64,000 bases of DNA from positions 1-64,000 of the forward strand of contig NZ_SWMS01000020.1 of NCBI RefSeq assembly GCF_005146945.1, in the 5' to 3' direction. Below are positions 36,290 through 45,061 of the stretch, one piece after another. The DNA comes from Prauserella endophytica. Lineage in GTDB: Bacteria; Actinomycetota; Actinomycetes; Mycobacteriales; Pseudonocardiaceae. Below the pieces are notes generated by a model. The model searched no databases, had not been told where the DNA came from, and saw only the letters and a list, made by a program, of their open reading frames with translations. Both the position numbers and the translations under genes were made by a program. Numbering within the stretch: position 1 is the stretch's first letter; each line of letters starts with the position of its first letter.

Positions 36290-37657
36290 ATGTCCGCTGC
36301 GACGCACACCGGCAAACGGTGGATCCAGCACTGGGATCCCGAGGACACCGAGTTCTGGGAGAACGGCGGCAGGAAGGTCGCGAACCGCAATCTCTGGTTC
36401 TCGATCTTCGCAGAGCACATCGGGTTCTCGATCTGGACACTGTGGTCGGTGCTGGTGCTGTTCATGGGCCCCGAGTACGGGCTCTCGCCCGCCGACAAGT
36501 TCCTGCTCGTGTCAACGCCCTCGCTCGTCGGCGGGCTCCTGCGTATTCCGTACACGCTCGCCGTGGCGAAGTTCGGCGGTCGAAACTGGACGATCATCAG
36601 TGCGGGAATGCTGCTGCTGCCGACGGTTCTCGCCGCGATCGCGATGGAGCCGGGCACACCCCTGTGGGTCTTCATGGTCATCGCGGCGATCGGCGGCGTC
36701 GGCGGCGGCAACTTCGCCTCGTCGATGACGAACATCAACTCGTTCTTCCCCGAGCGGCTCAAGGGCGCCGCGCTGGGCCTCAACGCGGGTGGCGGCAACC
36801 TCGGTGTCGCCGCGATCCAGGTCGTCGGTCTGGTCGTGATCAGCACCGCCGGCGCCTCGGCCCCGCAGATCATCTTCTACATCTACCTCCCGCTGATCGT
36901 CGTAGCGATGACGTGCGCCGCGCTGTTCATGGACAACATCGCCGACGTCAAGAAGGAAGGCAACGCGATGCGCGAGGTGCTGAAGGACAAGCACTCGTAC
37001 GTCATGTCCTTCCTCTACATCGGCACCTTCGGCTCGTTCATCGGCTACAGCTTCGCCTTCGGTCTCGTGCTGCAGAACCAGTTCGACCGCAGCCCGCTGC
37101 AGGCCGCGCAGGTGACGTTCATCGGCGCGCTGCTCGGCTCGGTGATCCGCCCGGTCGGCGGCTGGCTCGCCGACAAGCTCGGCGGCGCGAAGGTGACGCT
37201 CTGGACGTTCCTCGGTATGGCCGTGGGCACGGTGCTGTGCATCGTGGCGTCCAATGGGGACTCACTGGCGTTGTTCATGACCGGGTTCATCGGCCTCTTC
37301 GTGTTCTCCGGCATCGGCAACGGCTCGACCTACAAGATGATCCCGGCGATCTTCCGCACCAAGGCACTCGCGGCCGTGGCCGAGGGTGAGGCCAGGGAGG
37401 CGGCGATGCCGAGGGCCCGCAGGCTCTCCGGTGCGCTCATCGGCATCGCGGGCGCCGTCGGCGCGCTCGGCGGCCTGTTCATCAACCTGGTCTTCCGCTC
37501 CGCGTTCACGAGCACCGGCAGCGGGGTCCCCGCGTTCGTGGCCTTCCTCGTCTTCTACGGGCTGTGCTTCCTCACCACGTGGGCCGTGTACCTGCGCGGG
37601 CCGATCGTGCGCACCACCGAGGAGAGGAAGGCAGCGCTCGCGGGCGCCGGTATCTGA
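36290..37657 (+). CDS. narK: Nitrate/nitrite transporter, NarK/NasK type (MFS)
   Basis: A 455-residue MFS protein with about 12 hydrophobic helices. The nitrate/nitrite porter signature appears in GGGNFASSMTNINSFFP (helix 5), and its second copy is GSTYKMIPAIF in the later half. The N-terminal polar WIQHWDPEDTEFWENGG is typical of actinobacterial NarK. ATG 36290 has GAGGAG upstream. It brings nitrate in, or exports nitrite, for the reductases encoded around it. The 138-base gap before it may hold its own promoter; I see no clean GlnR site there. Confidence 0.92.
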   Translation: MSAATHTGKRWIQHWDPEDTEFWENGGRKVANRNLWFSIFAEHIGFSIWTLWSVLVLFMGPEYGLSPADKFLLVSTPSLVGGLLRIPYTLAVAKFGGRNWTIISAGMLLLPTVLAAIAMEPGTPLWVFMVIAAIGGVGGGNFASSMTNINSFFPERLKGAALGLNAGGGNLGVAAIQVVGLVVISTAGASAPQIIFYIYLPLIVVAMTCAALFMDNIADVKKEGNAMREVLKDKHSYVMSFLYIGTFGSFIGYSFAFGLVLQNQFDRSPLQAAQVTFIGALLGSVIRPVGGWLADKLGGAKVTLWTFLGMAVGTVLCIVASNGDSLALFMTGFIGLFVFSGIGNGSTYKMIPAIFRTKALAAVAEGEAREAAMPRARRLSGALIGIAGAVGALGGLFINLVFRSAFTSTGSGVPAFVAFLVFYGLCFLTTWAVYLRGPIVRTTEERKAALAGAGI

Positions 37658-37703
37658 CCTTTTCGCCCCATGCACGGGTTCTGACCTGCGAAGGGAGTTG
37701 TTG

Positions 37704-37719
37704 GTAACAGCGCCGCAAC
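37704..37719 (+). promoter_or_regulatory. Candidate GlnR box upstream of nirB
   Basis: GTAAC, six bases, GCAAC fits gTnAC-n6-GaAAC with one mismatch; GAAGC six bases farther on could be part of a second site. It is 66 bases before the nirB start. See also 32533-32548. Confidence 0.45.
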
Positions 37720-37784
37720 GTCGCGGAAGCGCCGGGGATACGCGCACTGGCGAGCATTGAGGGCAGTTCTACGGAGGTTGGTCT

Positions 37785-40304
37785 ATGAGTCGAACGTTGG
37801 TTGTCGTCGGGCACGGAATGGTGGCTCACCGGCTGGTGGAGGCCGTCCGCTCCGACGACGTCGACGGGACGTGGCGGATCGTCGTGCTCGGGGAGGAGGC
37901 CCGCCCCGCCTACGACCGGGTCGCGCTGACGTCCTATGTAGACAACTGGGACCCCGAGGAACTGGCGCTGCCCGGCTCCACCTACGCCGGTGACGACAAC
38001 GTCGAACTGCGCCTCGGCGACCCGGTGGTCGCGGTCGACCGCGAGGCGAAGCGCGTCACGACCGCGACCGGGCACGTGCAGCCATACGACGCGCTGGTGC
38101 TGGCGACCGGGTCGCGGCCGTTCGTGCCGCCGGTGCCGGGGCACGACCTGCCCGGCTGCTTCGTCTACCGCACCATCGAGGACCTGGACGACATCCGGGA
38201 CGCCGTCGAGCGGGCAAGGCACGGCCGCGGCAGGCCCGCCGCCGCGGTGGTCGGCGGCGGCCTGCTCGGGCTGGAGGCCGCGAAGGCGCTGCGCGACATG
38301 GGCCTCTCCCCGCACGTCGTGGAGATGGCGCCCCGGCTCATGCCGCTGCAGGTCGACGACGGCGGCGGCAGCCTGCTGCGCAGGCTCATCACCGACCTCG
38401 ACGTCACCGTGCACACCGGCACGTCGACCGACGCGATCGAGGCCGACCACGGCAGGCTCGTCGCCAAGCTCGGTAACGGCACCGAGCTCGACGTCGACCT
38501 GCTCGTGTTCTCCGCCGGTGTCCGCCCGCGCGACGACCTGGCCCGCGCGTGCGGCCTCGACGTCGGCGAGCGGGGCGGCGTGCTCGTGGACGCCACGTGC
38601 CGGACGAGCGACCCCGACGTCTTCGCGATCGGGGAGTGCGCGGCGCTGGAGGGCCGGGTGTACGGACTGGTCGCGCCCGGCTACTCGATGGCCGAGGTCG
38701 CCGCGGCGACGCTGCTCGGCAAGGAGGCTTCGTTCCCCGGCGCCGACACCTCCACCAAGCTCAAGCTGATAGGCGTCGACGTGGCCAGCTTCGGCGACGC
38801 GCACGCCACCACCGAGGGCGCGCTGGAAGTGGTGTTCAACGACGCCGTCAGCGGCTCCTACAAGAAGCTCGTGGTCTCCGACGATGCAGGCACCCTGCTC
38901 GGCGGCGTGCTCGTCGGTGACGCGAGCGAGTACAACCTGCTGCGCCCGCTCGTCGGCAACAAGCTGCCCGCCGAGCCCGCCGCGCTGATCTCCCCCGTCG
39001 GTGGCGGCGACCCCGCGGTCGGCGTCGACGCGCTGCCCGGCGACGCGCAGATCTGCTCGTGCAACGCGGTCACCAAGGGCGCGATCGTCCACGCCGTCAC
39101 CGAGGAGGGCTGCGACAGCGTTGCGAAGATCAAGGCGTGTACGCGCGCGGGCACCTCGTGCGGCTCGTGCGTGCCGATGCTGGGCAAGCTGCTCGACTCC
39201 TGCGGCGTCGAGCAGTCCAAGGCCGTGTGCGAGCACTTCCCGCAGTCGCGCGCCGAGCTGTTCGAGATCGTCCGCGCCACGCGCGTCACCACGTTCTCCG
39301 AGCTGATCGCCAAGCACGGCAAGGGCAAGGGCTGCGCGATCTGCAAGCCCGCGGTCGCCTCGATCCTCGCCACGCTCGGCAACGGGCACATCCTCGGCGG
39401 CGAGCAGGCGACGCTGCAGGACACCAACGACAAGTTCCTCGCCAACATGCAGCGCAACGGCACCTACTCGGTGGTGCCGCGCATCCCCGGCGGCGAGATC
39501 ACCCCCGACAAGCTCATCGTGATCGGCGAGGTCGCCAAGGAGTTCGGGCTCTACACCAAGATCACCGGCGGGCAGCGCATCGACCTGTTCGGTGCCACCG
39601 TCGACCAGCTGCCGCTCATCTGGCGCAGGCTCGTCGACGCCGGGTTCGAGTCGGGCCACGCGTACGGCAAGGCGCTGCGCACGGTGAAGTCGTGCGTCGG
39701 CACCACGTGGTGCCGTTACGGCCAGCAGGACAGCGTCGGCCTCGCCGTGGAGCTGGAGCTGCGCTACCGGGGCCTGCGTTCACCGCACAAGCTCAAGTCC
39801 GCCGTGTCCGGCTGCGCCCGCGAGTGCGCCGAGGCCAGGAGCAAGGACTTCGGCATCATCGCCACCGAGCAGGGCTGGAACCTCTACGTCGGCGGCAACG
39901 GGGGAGCGATCCCGCGGCACGCAGACCTGCTCGTGTCCGATGTGAACACGGAGACGCTGATCAAGATCATCGACCGGTTCCTGATGTTCTACGTGCGCAC
40001 GGCCGACCGGCTGCAGCGCACGGCGCCTTGGGTGGAGGAGATGGAGGGCGGGCTCGACCACCTGCGTGCGGTGATCGTCGACGACAGCCTCGGCATCTGC
40101 GCCGAGCTGGAGGAGGCGATGGCCGAACACGTGGCGAGCTACCGCGACGAGTGGAAGGGCGTACTGGAGGACCCGGAGAAGCTCGCGCGGTTCACGTCCT
40201 TCGTCAACGCGCCCGGCACGCCGGACCCGACGATCTCCTTCCGTACCGAACGTGAGCAGAAGGTGCCCGTGCTGCTGGGAGTTCCGGAGGTGGTGAGCCG
40301 ATGA
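37785..40304 (+). CDS. nirB: Nitrite reductase [NAD(P)H] large subunit
   Basis: An 839-residue multidomain enzyme. FAD domain (VVVGHGMVAHRLVEAV, LVLATGSRPFVPP); NAD(P)H loop VVGGGLLGLEAAKAL; two BFD-like [2Fe-2S] modules around residues 425-475 (CSCNAV, TSCGSC) and 480-535 (CEHFPQ, KGCAIC). The sulfite/nitrite reductase domain ends with siroheme/4Fe-4S ligands CVGTTWC and SGCAREC. It reduces nitrite to ammonium with six electrons from NAD(P)H. The ATG at 37785 has GGAGG upstream. It overlaps nirD by four bases. Confidence 0.95.
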   Translation: MSRTLVVVGHGMVAHRLVEAVRSDDVDGTWRIVVLGEEARPAYDRVALTSYVDNWDPEELALPGSTYAGDDNVELRLGDPVVAVDREAKRVTTATGHVQPYDALVLATGSRPFVPPVPGHDLPGCFVYRTIEDLDDIRDAVERARHGRGRPAAAVVGGGLLGLEAAKALRDMGLSPHVVEMAPRLMPLQVDDGGGSLLRRLITDLDVTVHTGTSTDAIEADHGRLVAKLGNGTELDVDLLVFSAGVRPRDDLARACGLDVGERGGVLVDATCRTSDPDVFAIGECAALEGRVYGLVAPGYSMAEVAAATLLGKEASFPGADTSTKLKLIGVDVASFGDAHATTEGALEVVFNDAVSGSYKKLVVSDDAGTLLGGVLVGDASEYNLLRPLVGNKLPAEPAALISPVGGGDPAVGVDALPGDAQICSCNAVTKGAIVHAVTEEGCDSVAKIKACTRAGTSCGSCVPMLGKLLDSCGVEQSKAVCEHFPQSRAELFEIVRATRVTTFSELIAKHGKGKGCAICKPAVASILATLGNGHILGGEQATLQDTNDKFLANMQRNGTYSVVPRIPGGEITPDKLIVIGEVAKEFGLYTKITGGQRIDLFGATVDQLPLIWRRLVDAGFESGHAYGKALRTVKSCVGTTWCRYGQQDSVGLAVELELRYRGLRSPHKLKSAVSGCARECAEARSKDFGIIATEQGWNLYVGGNGGAIPRHADLLVSDVNTETLIKIIDRFLMFYVRTADRLQRTAPWVEEMEGGLDHLRAVIVDDSLGICAELEEAMAEHVASYRDEWKGVLEDPEKLARFTSFVNAPGTPDPTISFRTEREQKVPVLLGVPEVVSR

Positions 40305-40645
40305 CCGCGACGGCCGAGCGGACCTGGGTGGCCGTGTGCCGTGCCGACGCCGTGCTGCGGGCGTACGGGGTGGCCGCCCTGCTCGAGAACGGCGAACAGG
40401 TGGCGATCTTCCGCACCTGGGACGACGAGTTCTACGGACTGTCCAATCTGGACCCTTTCAGTGGCGCGGCCGTGCTGTCGCGGGGAATCGTCGGCGACGC
40501 GGGCGGCCTCCCCGTGGTGGCCTCGCCGATCTACAAGCAGCAGTTCGAGCTGCGCACGGGCCGGTGTCTCGACGACGAGACCGTGCGCGTCGCCACCTAC
40601 CCGGTGCGCGTCGTCGACGGTGTCGTGCACGTGGGCTCGCCGTGA
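40301..40645 (+). CDS. nirD: Nitrite reductase small subunit (Rieske-like fold)
   Basis: A 114-residue NirD protein. It has the Rieske fold (TWDDEFYGLSNLDPFSGAAVLSRG, VASPIYKQQFELRTG) but lacks the CxH and CxxH ligands, as is normal for this subunit, so it carries no Fe-S cluster. It is needed with NirB for activity. The start overlaps the nirB stop (ATGA) and the stop overlaps the following hemD-like gene (GTGA), so all are translated in series. Confidence 0.92.
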   Translation: MTATAERTWVAVCRADAVLRAYGVAALLENGEQVAIFRTWDDEFYGLSNLDPFSGAAVLSRGIVGDAGGLPVVASPIYKQQFELRTGRCLDDETVRVATYPVRVVDGVVHVGSP

Positions 40646-41760
40646 CCGACGTGATGCCGTTGGCCGGGTTCGCGATCGGCATCACGGCCGCGAGGCGCGC
40701 CGACGAGCTCGGCGCGTTGCTGGTGCGCAAGGGCGCCACCGTGCGCTACGGCCCTGCGATCCGGATCGTGCCGCTGGCTGACGACACCGAGCTGCACGCG
40801 GCGACCAGGCTGCTGCTCGAAGAGCCCGTGGATGCCGTGGTGGCGACCACCGGTATCGGCTTCCGCGGCTGGATCGAGGCCGCGGAGGGCTGGGGCCTCG
40901 GCGAGGCGCTACTCGACCGGCTCGCCTCGACGAACGTGCTGACGCGCGGCCCGAAGGCGAAGGGCGCGGTGCGGGCGGCGGGGCTCTCGGAGGCGTACTC
41001 CCCGGCGTCGGAGAGCAACGCGGAGCTGCTGCAGCACCTGCTCGACTCCGGTGTGGACGGTCAGCGGATCGCGGTGCAGCTGCACGGTGAGCCGCTGCCG
41101 CACTTCGTGGACTCGCTGCGCTCGGCGGGCGCGGAAGTGGTGGAGATCCCGGTGTACCGCTGGGTCGGCCCCACCGATCCGGGTCCGCTCGACCGGCTCA
41201 TCGACGCGGTGCTGGACGGCTCCGTAGACGCGCTGCCGTTCACCAGCGCGCCGGCCGCGGCGAGCATGCTCGCGATGGCGAAGCGGACCGGGCGGCAGCC
41301 TGCGCTCGTCGACGCGCTCACGCGCCGCGTGCTCGTGGCGTGCGTCGGCCCGATCACCGCGGGACCCCTCGCGGCGCTGGGCATCCCGACCGTGCAACCG
41401 CAGCGGGCCAGGATCGGTGCGCTCGCGCGCACACTCTCGGAGGCGCTGATCGCCCGCTCGCCCCGGCTGTGTGCCGCGGGCAGGCAGATCGAGCTGCGCG
41501 GACAGGCCGCCGTCGTCGACGGTCAGCTGTGCGAGGTGGCTCCCGCGCCCATGGCCGTGCTGCGCGCGCTCGCGCGGCAGCCGGGCCGGGTCGTGTCCCG
41601 GCGCGAGCTGACGGCTGCACTGCCCAGCGGAGGAGAGGAGCACGCGGTGGAGACCGCGATCGGCAGACTGCGCACGTCGCTCGGCGAGGGCAGGCTCGTG
41701 CAGACGGTCGTCAAGCGCGGTTACCGCCTCGCCGTCGTCGCCGAGGGGGAGTCGGCGTGA
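40642..41760 (+). CDS. Uroporphyrinogen-III synthase fused to an OmpR-type winged helix domain
   Basis: A 372-residue fusion. Residues ~1-265 form the HemD fold (GIGFRGWIEA, RGPKAKGAVR, VQLHGEPLPHF, LPFTSAPAAASML, VACVGPITAGPL). Residues ~275-372 are an OmpR/PhoB-type winged helix (MAVLRALARQPGRVVSRREL, VETAIGRLRTSLGEGRLVQTVVKRGYRL). M. tuberculosis has a similar fusion (Rv0260c) next to its nitrite reductase genes. It may make the precursor of siroheme for NirB, act as a regulator of the nas genes, or do both. It is coupled by four-base overlaps to nirD and to the chelatase gene. A second HemD without the DNA-binding part lies at 45054. Confidence 0.9.
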   Translation: MTDVMPLAGFAIGITAARRADELGALLVRKGATVRYGPAIRIVPLADDTELHAATRLLLEEPVDAVVATTGIGFRGWIEAAEGWGLGEALLDRLASTNVLTRGPKAKGAVRAAGLSEAYSPASESNAELLQHLLDSGVDGQRIAVQLHGEPLPHFVDSLRSAGAEVVEIPVYRWVGPTDPGPLDRLIDAVLDGSVDALPFTSAPAAASMLAMAKRTGRQPALVDALTRRVLVACVGPITAGPLAALGIPTVQPQRARIGALARTLSEALIARSPRLCAAGRQIELRGQAAVVDGQLCEVAPAPMAVLRALARQPGRVVSRRELTAALPSGGEEHAVETAIGRLRTSLGEGRLVQTVVKRGYRLAVVAEGESA

Positions 41761-42431
41761 TCGTACTGGTCGCGCACGGCACCCGTGACCCGGCGGGACC
41801 GAAGGTGACGGAGGAACTGGCCGCTCTGGTGCGCTCGCGGGGCGCCGAGGTGGAGATCGCCTACGCCGACGTCCGGCAGCCCGACGTGACGACGGTGCTC
41901 GACTCCGTGCGCGGACCCGCGGTGGTCGTACCGGCCTTCCTCGCCGCCGGGTACCACGTGTGCGTGGACATCCCGGCGCAGGTCGCGGCCAGCCGCAACG
42001 GCGACGTCGTGGTGGCCGAGGCGTTCGGCCCCGCACCCGAGCTGCTCGACGCGCTGACGGACCGGTTGCGGCAGGCGGGCCGTCGGCCCGGCGACGCGGT
42101 GGTGCTCGCGGCGGCGGGCTCCAGCGACGAACGGGCACGCGGCGACGTCGCCACGGCGGCGCACTCCCTTGCCGGACGGCTGCGCACCCCTGTGCGTGTC
42201 GGCTACGCGGCGACGGCCCGCCCCTCGGTGGCCGAGGTCGTCGCGGCGGCTCACAGCGAGGGCAGGCGGGTCGCGGTGGCGTCGTGGCTGCTGGCGCCGG
42301 GCCTGTTCCAGCGAAGGGTGACCGACGCGGCCGCGGACGTCACCGCCGAGCCGTTGGGCGCCCACCCCGCAGTCGCCGCCCTGGTGCTCCGCCGCTACCG
42401 AGAAGCCCTCCGCGAGCGCCGAGCCGCGTAG
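41757..42431 (+). CDS. Sirohydrochlorin chelatase (CbiX/SirB-type)
   Basis: A 224-residue class II chelatase with two related halves. The first carries LVAHGTRDPAGPKVTEEL, with the metal-binding His, and VVVPAFLAAGYHVCVDIP, with the second His. The second half has VVLAAAGSSDERARGD and VAVASWLLAPGLFQRRV. It inserts Fe2+ into sirohydrochlorin to give siroheme, the NirB cofactor. In cobalamin makers the metal can be cobalt, but the location favours iron. It is the last gene of the nitrate assimilation unit. A family A palindrome begins two bases after its stop. Confidence 0.9.
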   Translation: MIVLVAHGTRDPAGPKVTEELAALVRSRGAEVEIAYADVRQPDVTTVLDSVRGPAVVVPAFLAAGYHVCVDIPAQVAASRNGDVVVAEAFGPAPELLDALTDRLRQAGRRPGDAVVLAAAGSSDERARGDVATAAHSLAGRLRTPVRVGYAATARPSVAEVVAAAHSEGRRVAVASWLLAPGLFQRRVTDAAADVTAEPLGAHPAVAALVLRRYREALRERRAA

Positions 42432-42432
42432 C

Positions 42433-42499
42433 CCCAACTGCAGTGAAGGCCACCATCACTGCGTTGAACGCAGGCATGGTGGCCTTCACTGCAGTTGGG
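42433..42499. repeat. Family A inverted repeat, copy 3 (24-bp arms)
   Basis: Arms 42433-42456 and 42476-42499 are perfect 24-base reverse complements (start CCCAACTGCAGTGAAGGCC) around a 19-base centre. The element exactly fills the gap between the chelatase stop and the convergent stop at 42505. There is no T-run. Confidence 0.9.
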
Positions 42500-42504
42500 A
42501 GGGG

Positions 42505-43623
42505 TCACGTCCAGGTGATGCGCGGGGTGGCGTAGGCGCGGGCGGCGGCCACGCGTTCGGCCTCCGCCTCCGCCTCGGCGCGCTGGGCCCTGGTCAGTGC
42601 CCACAGCTCGGTGAGCGTGAATTCAAGGCGCTTGCCCGCCGACTTCGTCCGCCAGAAGCCCGCGATCTCCCCGTCGGCCAGCAGCGCGCCGGGGTTGCCG
42701 AGGATCTTCCACAGTTCTTTCTGGTGCGCCTTGTCCGGCACCAGGATCGCGCGGTCCCGTGCCTGGAGCAGCGGGTCCCACGGCGGCAGGAGCCGCACCA
42801 CGCCCGGTTCCGGCGGGTTCTCCAGCTCCGCCACGTGCGCGGCGGGCAGGTACGCCGTGCGCCCGGCCACCTTCACCTCCGCCAGGTCGGACGGCCACAG
42901 CCGCTCGGCGGCCGTCTTGCGCGTGGTTCCGACGAACCCGGCCGCGTCGGCGGCCGTCGCCGGACCGTGCAGGCGCAGGTAGGTCTCCACGAGGCGGGTC
43001 GCTCCCGCGACGTCGGCCTTCGCCGGGATCCGCGGCCGCTTCGCCAGCGGCGCGAGGGTGGCCGGGCTCGTGCCCGGTTCCAGCCGCAGCCCCGCGAGCG
43101 GTGTCGCCAGCCGCATCAGCTGCTCGTGGATGTGCGTGGCCTGGCAGGCCCGGCACCACCGGCTGAAACCCTCGGGGATGCGCTTGGTGACCTCGGTGCT
43201 CGCAGAGCCCTTGGTCATCGGACGGTCCACCACGTCGCGCAGCGCCTTGGCCGCCGTCAGCAGCACGTCCTTCGCCGGCATCCCGGCGGCCACGACCTCC
43301 TTGCGCTGCCACAGCATCCGCGCCTCGGCGTCGGCGTCGTCCAGGGGCACCAGCGCCGGAATCAGGGCGCGGAACTCTTCGGCGCGGTGGTAGTGCGGGG
43401 CGCCGCGATGGGTCCAGCCGAGAGTGAACCGCGTGTCGTCGAGTAGCGTTTCCGCCCCGGCCGGAAGGCGGGCCACGAGCGCGAGCACGGCCGTGTCGCG
43501 CTTCGTGACGTCCTGCACGCCGAGGTCGAACACCGCGAGCTCGGCCGCGTCGCGCGCGTCGCGGTGCAGGCCGTGCGCGGCGATCCGGTAGGCGAGGACC
43601 TGCCTGCGATCGACCTCCAGCAT
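42505..43623 (-). CDS. Winged-helix DNA-binding domain protein (HTH_42/AlkX-like)
   Basis: A 372-residue protein of the winged-helix family PF06224. VLAYRIAAHGLHRD at the N-terminus, TLGWTHRGAPHYH, a central TYLRLHGPATAADAAGFVG (helix-turn-helix-like) and ENPPEPGVVRLLPPWDPLLQARDR followed by GFWRTK near the end are typical. Some family members are DNA glycosylases (AlkX/YcaQ, AlkZ) that open interstrand crosslinks. The QxD/QxQ catalytic motif of those enzymes is not obvious, so the role is open. It is probably cotranscribed with the upstream DUF3224 gene (9-base gap). Confidence 0.82.
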   Translation of the reverse strand: MLEVDRRQVLAYRIAAHGLHRDARDAAELAVFDLGVQDVTKRDTAVLALVARLPAGAETLLDDTRFTLGWTHRGAPHYHRAEEFRALIPALVPLDDADAEARMLWQRKEVVAAGMPAKDVLLTAAKALRDVVDRPMTKGSASTEVTKRIPEGFSRWCRACQATHIHEQLMRLATPLAGLRLEPGTSPATLAPLAKRPRIPAKADVAGATRLVETYLRLHGPATAADAAGFVGTTRKTAAERLWPSDLAEVKVAGRTAYLPAAHVAELENPPEPGVVRLLPPWDPLLQARDRAILVPDKAHQKELWKILGNPGALLADGEIAGFWRTKSAGKRLEFTLTELWALTRAQRAEAEAEAERVAAARAYATPRITWT

Positions 43624-43632
43624 CGTCTCTCC

Positions 43633-44034
43633 TCAGCCGAGCGTGTAGTCGAAGGTGTAGTCGACGGTCTCCGAGTTGCCGCTCGCCGTGCCCGCGCCGG
43701 AGAGCCCGGCCAGCTCGCCGGTACCCGAACCGGGCACAACGGACCACGTGTCGGAGATGCCGTCCGCTCCGTAACGTACGTCGTGCCGGACGAGGAAGCT
43801 GCCCTTGCGGCCCGCGACGCTGCCCTCGATCCGCTCGTAGCCCGGCGCGGCCTGCCCGTTGCCGTCGTCGTAGCCCGGCGTGGCGTAGTAGAGCAGGTAG
43901 TCGCAGCTCGACGTGCCCTCGATCACGCCGGTGTAGGCGAACGTCGCGTGGGCGTGCGCGTAGCGGGGCCCGTCCTCGGGACCGCTCACGACCTGCTCGT
44001 CCCAGCTCTTCATCGTGAAGGTGTTCTCGTTCAT
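43633..44034 (-). CDS. DUF3224 family protein
   Basis: A 133-residue beta-barrel protein of the allene-oxide-cyclase-like DUF3224 family: NTFTMKSWDEQVV at the start, FAYTGVIEGTSSCDYLLYY in the middle, and GTASGNSETVDYTFDYTL at the end. ATG 44034 is the natural start; the frame upstream is not coding. It is transcribed divergently from a WYL-type regulator (61-base gap), which may control it. Function is unknown; members bind small hydrophobic ligands in some reports. Confidence 0.87.
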   Translation of the reverse strand: MNENTFTMKSWDEQVVSGPEDGPRYAHAHATFAYTGVIEGTSSCDYLLYYATPGYDDGNGQAAPGYERIEGSVAGRKGSFLVRHDVRYGADGISDTWSVVPGSGTGELAGLSGAGTASGNSETVDYTFDYTLG

Positions 44035-44095
44035 GGGCCCACTTTCACAGCCATGACTGTCATCTTCTGTCAGGTATTGGCGAGAGACTTGTGGC

Positions 44096-45061
44096 ATGCG
44101 GGCGAGCAGGTTGTTGTCGGTGCTGCTGCTGTTGCAGAACCGGGGCCGGATGACGGCCGACGAGCTGGCGAGCGAGCTGGAGGTCTCGGTGCGCACCGTG
44201 TACCGCGACATCGAGGCGCTCGCCGAGGCCGGCGTGCCCGTGTACGCCGACCGCGGCCGCTCCGGCGGCTACCGGCTCGTCGGCGGCTACCGCACGCGGT
44301 TGACGGGGCTGAGTGAGGAGGAGGCCAGGTCGCTGGCGCTGGCCGGATTGCCGGTCGCCGCGGCGGAACTGGGGCTCGGCACGGTGCTCGCCGCGGCTCA
44401 GCTCAAGCTCTACGCCGCCTTGCCGGAGGAGCTGCGTACGCGCGCCGGCCAGGTCGCCGAGCGCTTCTACCTCGACGTTCCCGGCTGGCACCGTGGCATC
44501 GAGCGGCTCGACCGGCTCGAAGAGGTCGCTGACGCCGTGTGGCGCTCGCGGCGGCTGAAGGTGACCTACCGGCGGTGGGACGACAGCGTGGTCGAGCGGG
44601 TCCTCGAACCGCTCGGGCTCGTGCTCAAGGCGGGCAACTGGTACCTCGCGGCGCGGTGCGACGGCAGCGAACGGACCTACCGCGTCTCCCGGATCGACGA
44701 GCTGGCCGACGACGGCGGTTTCGTCCGGCCCGACGGCTTCGACCTCGCCGGGTACTGGCGGCAGTGGTCGGAGCAGTTCGAGCGCAGGATGTTTCCCAGA
44801 GTTGCCGTGGTGCGGCTTTCGCCGCTCGGACGCGACCTCGTACCGTTCTACCTGGGAGCCGTCGGCGCGCGGGCGTTGCGCGAGAGCGGCGGCGAGCCCG
44901 ACGAGGACGGATGGTCGCGCGTGGAGCTGCCGGTCGAACCGGGCGCCCCCGCACTCGGCGAGCTGCTGCACTTCGGTGCCGAGCTGGAGGTGCTCGAGCC
45001 CGCCGACCTCCGGAAACAGGTGGCCGAAGCGGTGGCGAGGATGGGTGCGCTGTATGGGTGA
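44096..45061 (+). CDS. HTH/WYL-domain transcriptional regulator
   Basis: A 321-residue regulator with an N-terminal DeoR-like helix-turn-helix (MTADELASELEVSVRTVYRDIEAL), a GRSGGYRLVGGYRTRLTGL linker, a central WYL domain (TYRRWDDSVVERVLEPLGLVLKAGNWYLAARC) and a C-terminal WCX part. WYL domains bind nucleic acids or small ligands. It is divergent from the DUF3224 gene, and its stop overlaps the start of a second hemD-like gene (ATGGGTGA). Confidence 0.9.
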   Translation: MRASRLLSVLLLLQNRGRMTADELASELEVSVRTVYRDIEALAEAGVPVYADRGRSGGYRLVGGYRTRLTGLSEEEARSLALAGLPVAAAELGLGTVLAAAQLKLYAALPEELRTRAGQVAERFYLDVPGWHRGIERLDRLEEVADAVWRSRRLKVTYRRWDDSVVERVLEPLGLVLKAGNWYLAARCDGSERTYRVSRIDELADDGGFVRPDGFDLAGYWRQWSEQFERRMFPRVAVVRLSPLGRDLVPFYLGAVGARALRESGGEPDEDGWSRVELPVEPGAPALGELLHFGAELEVLEPADLRKQVAEAVARMGALYG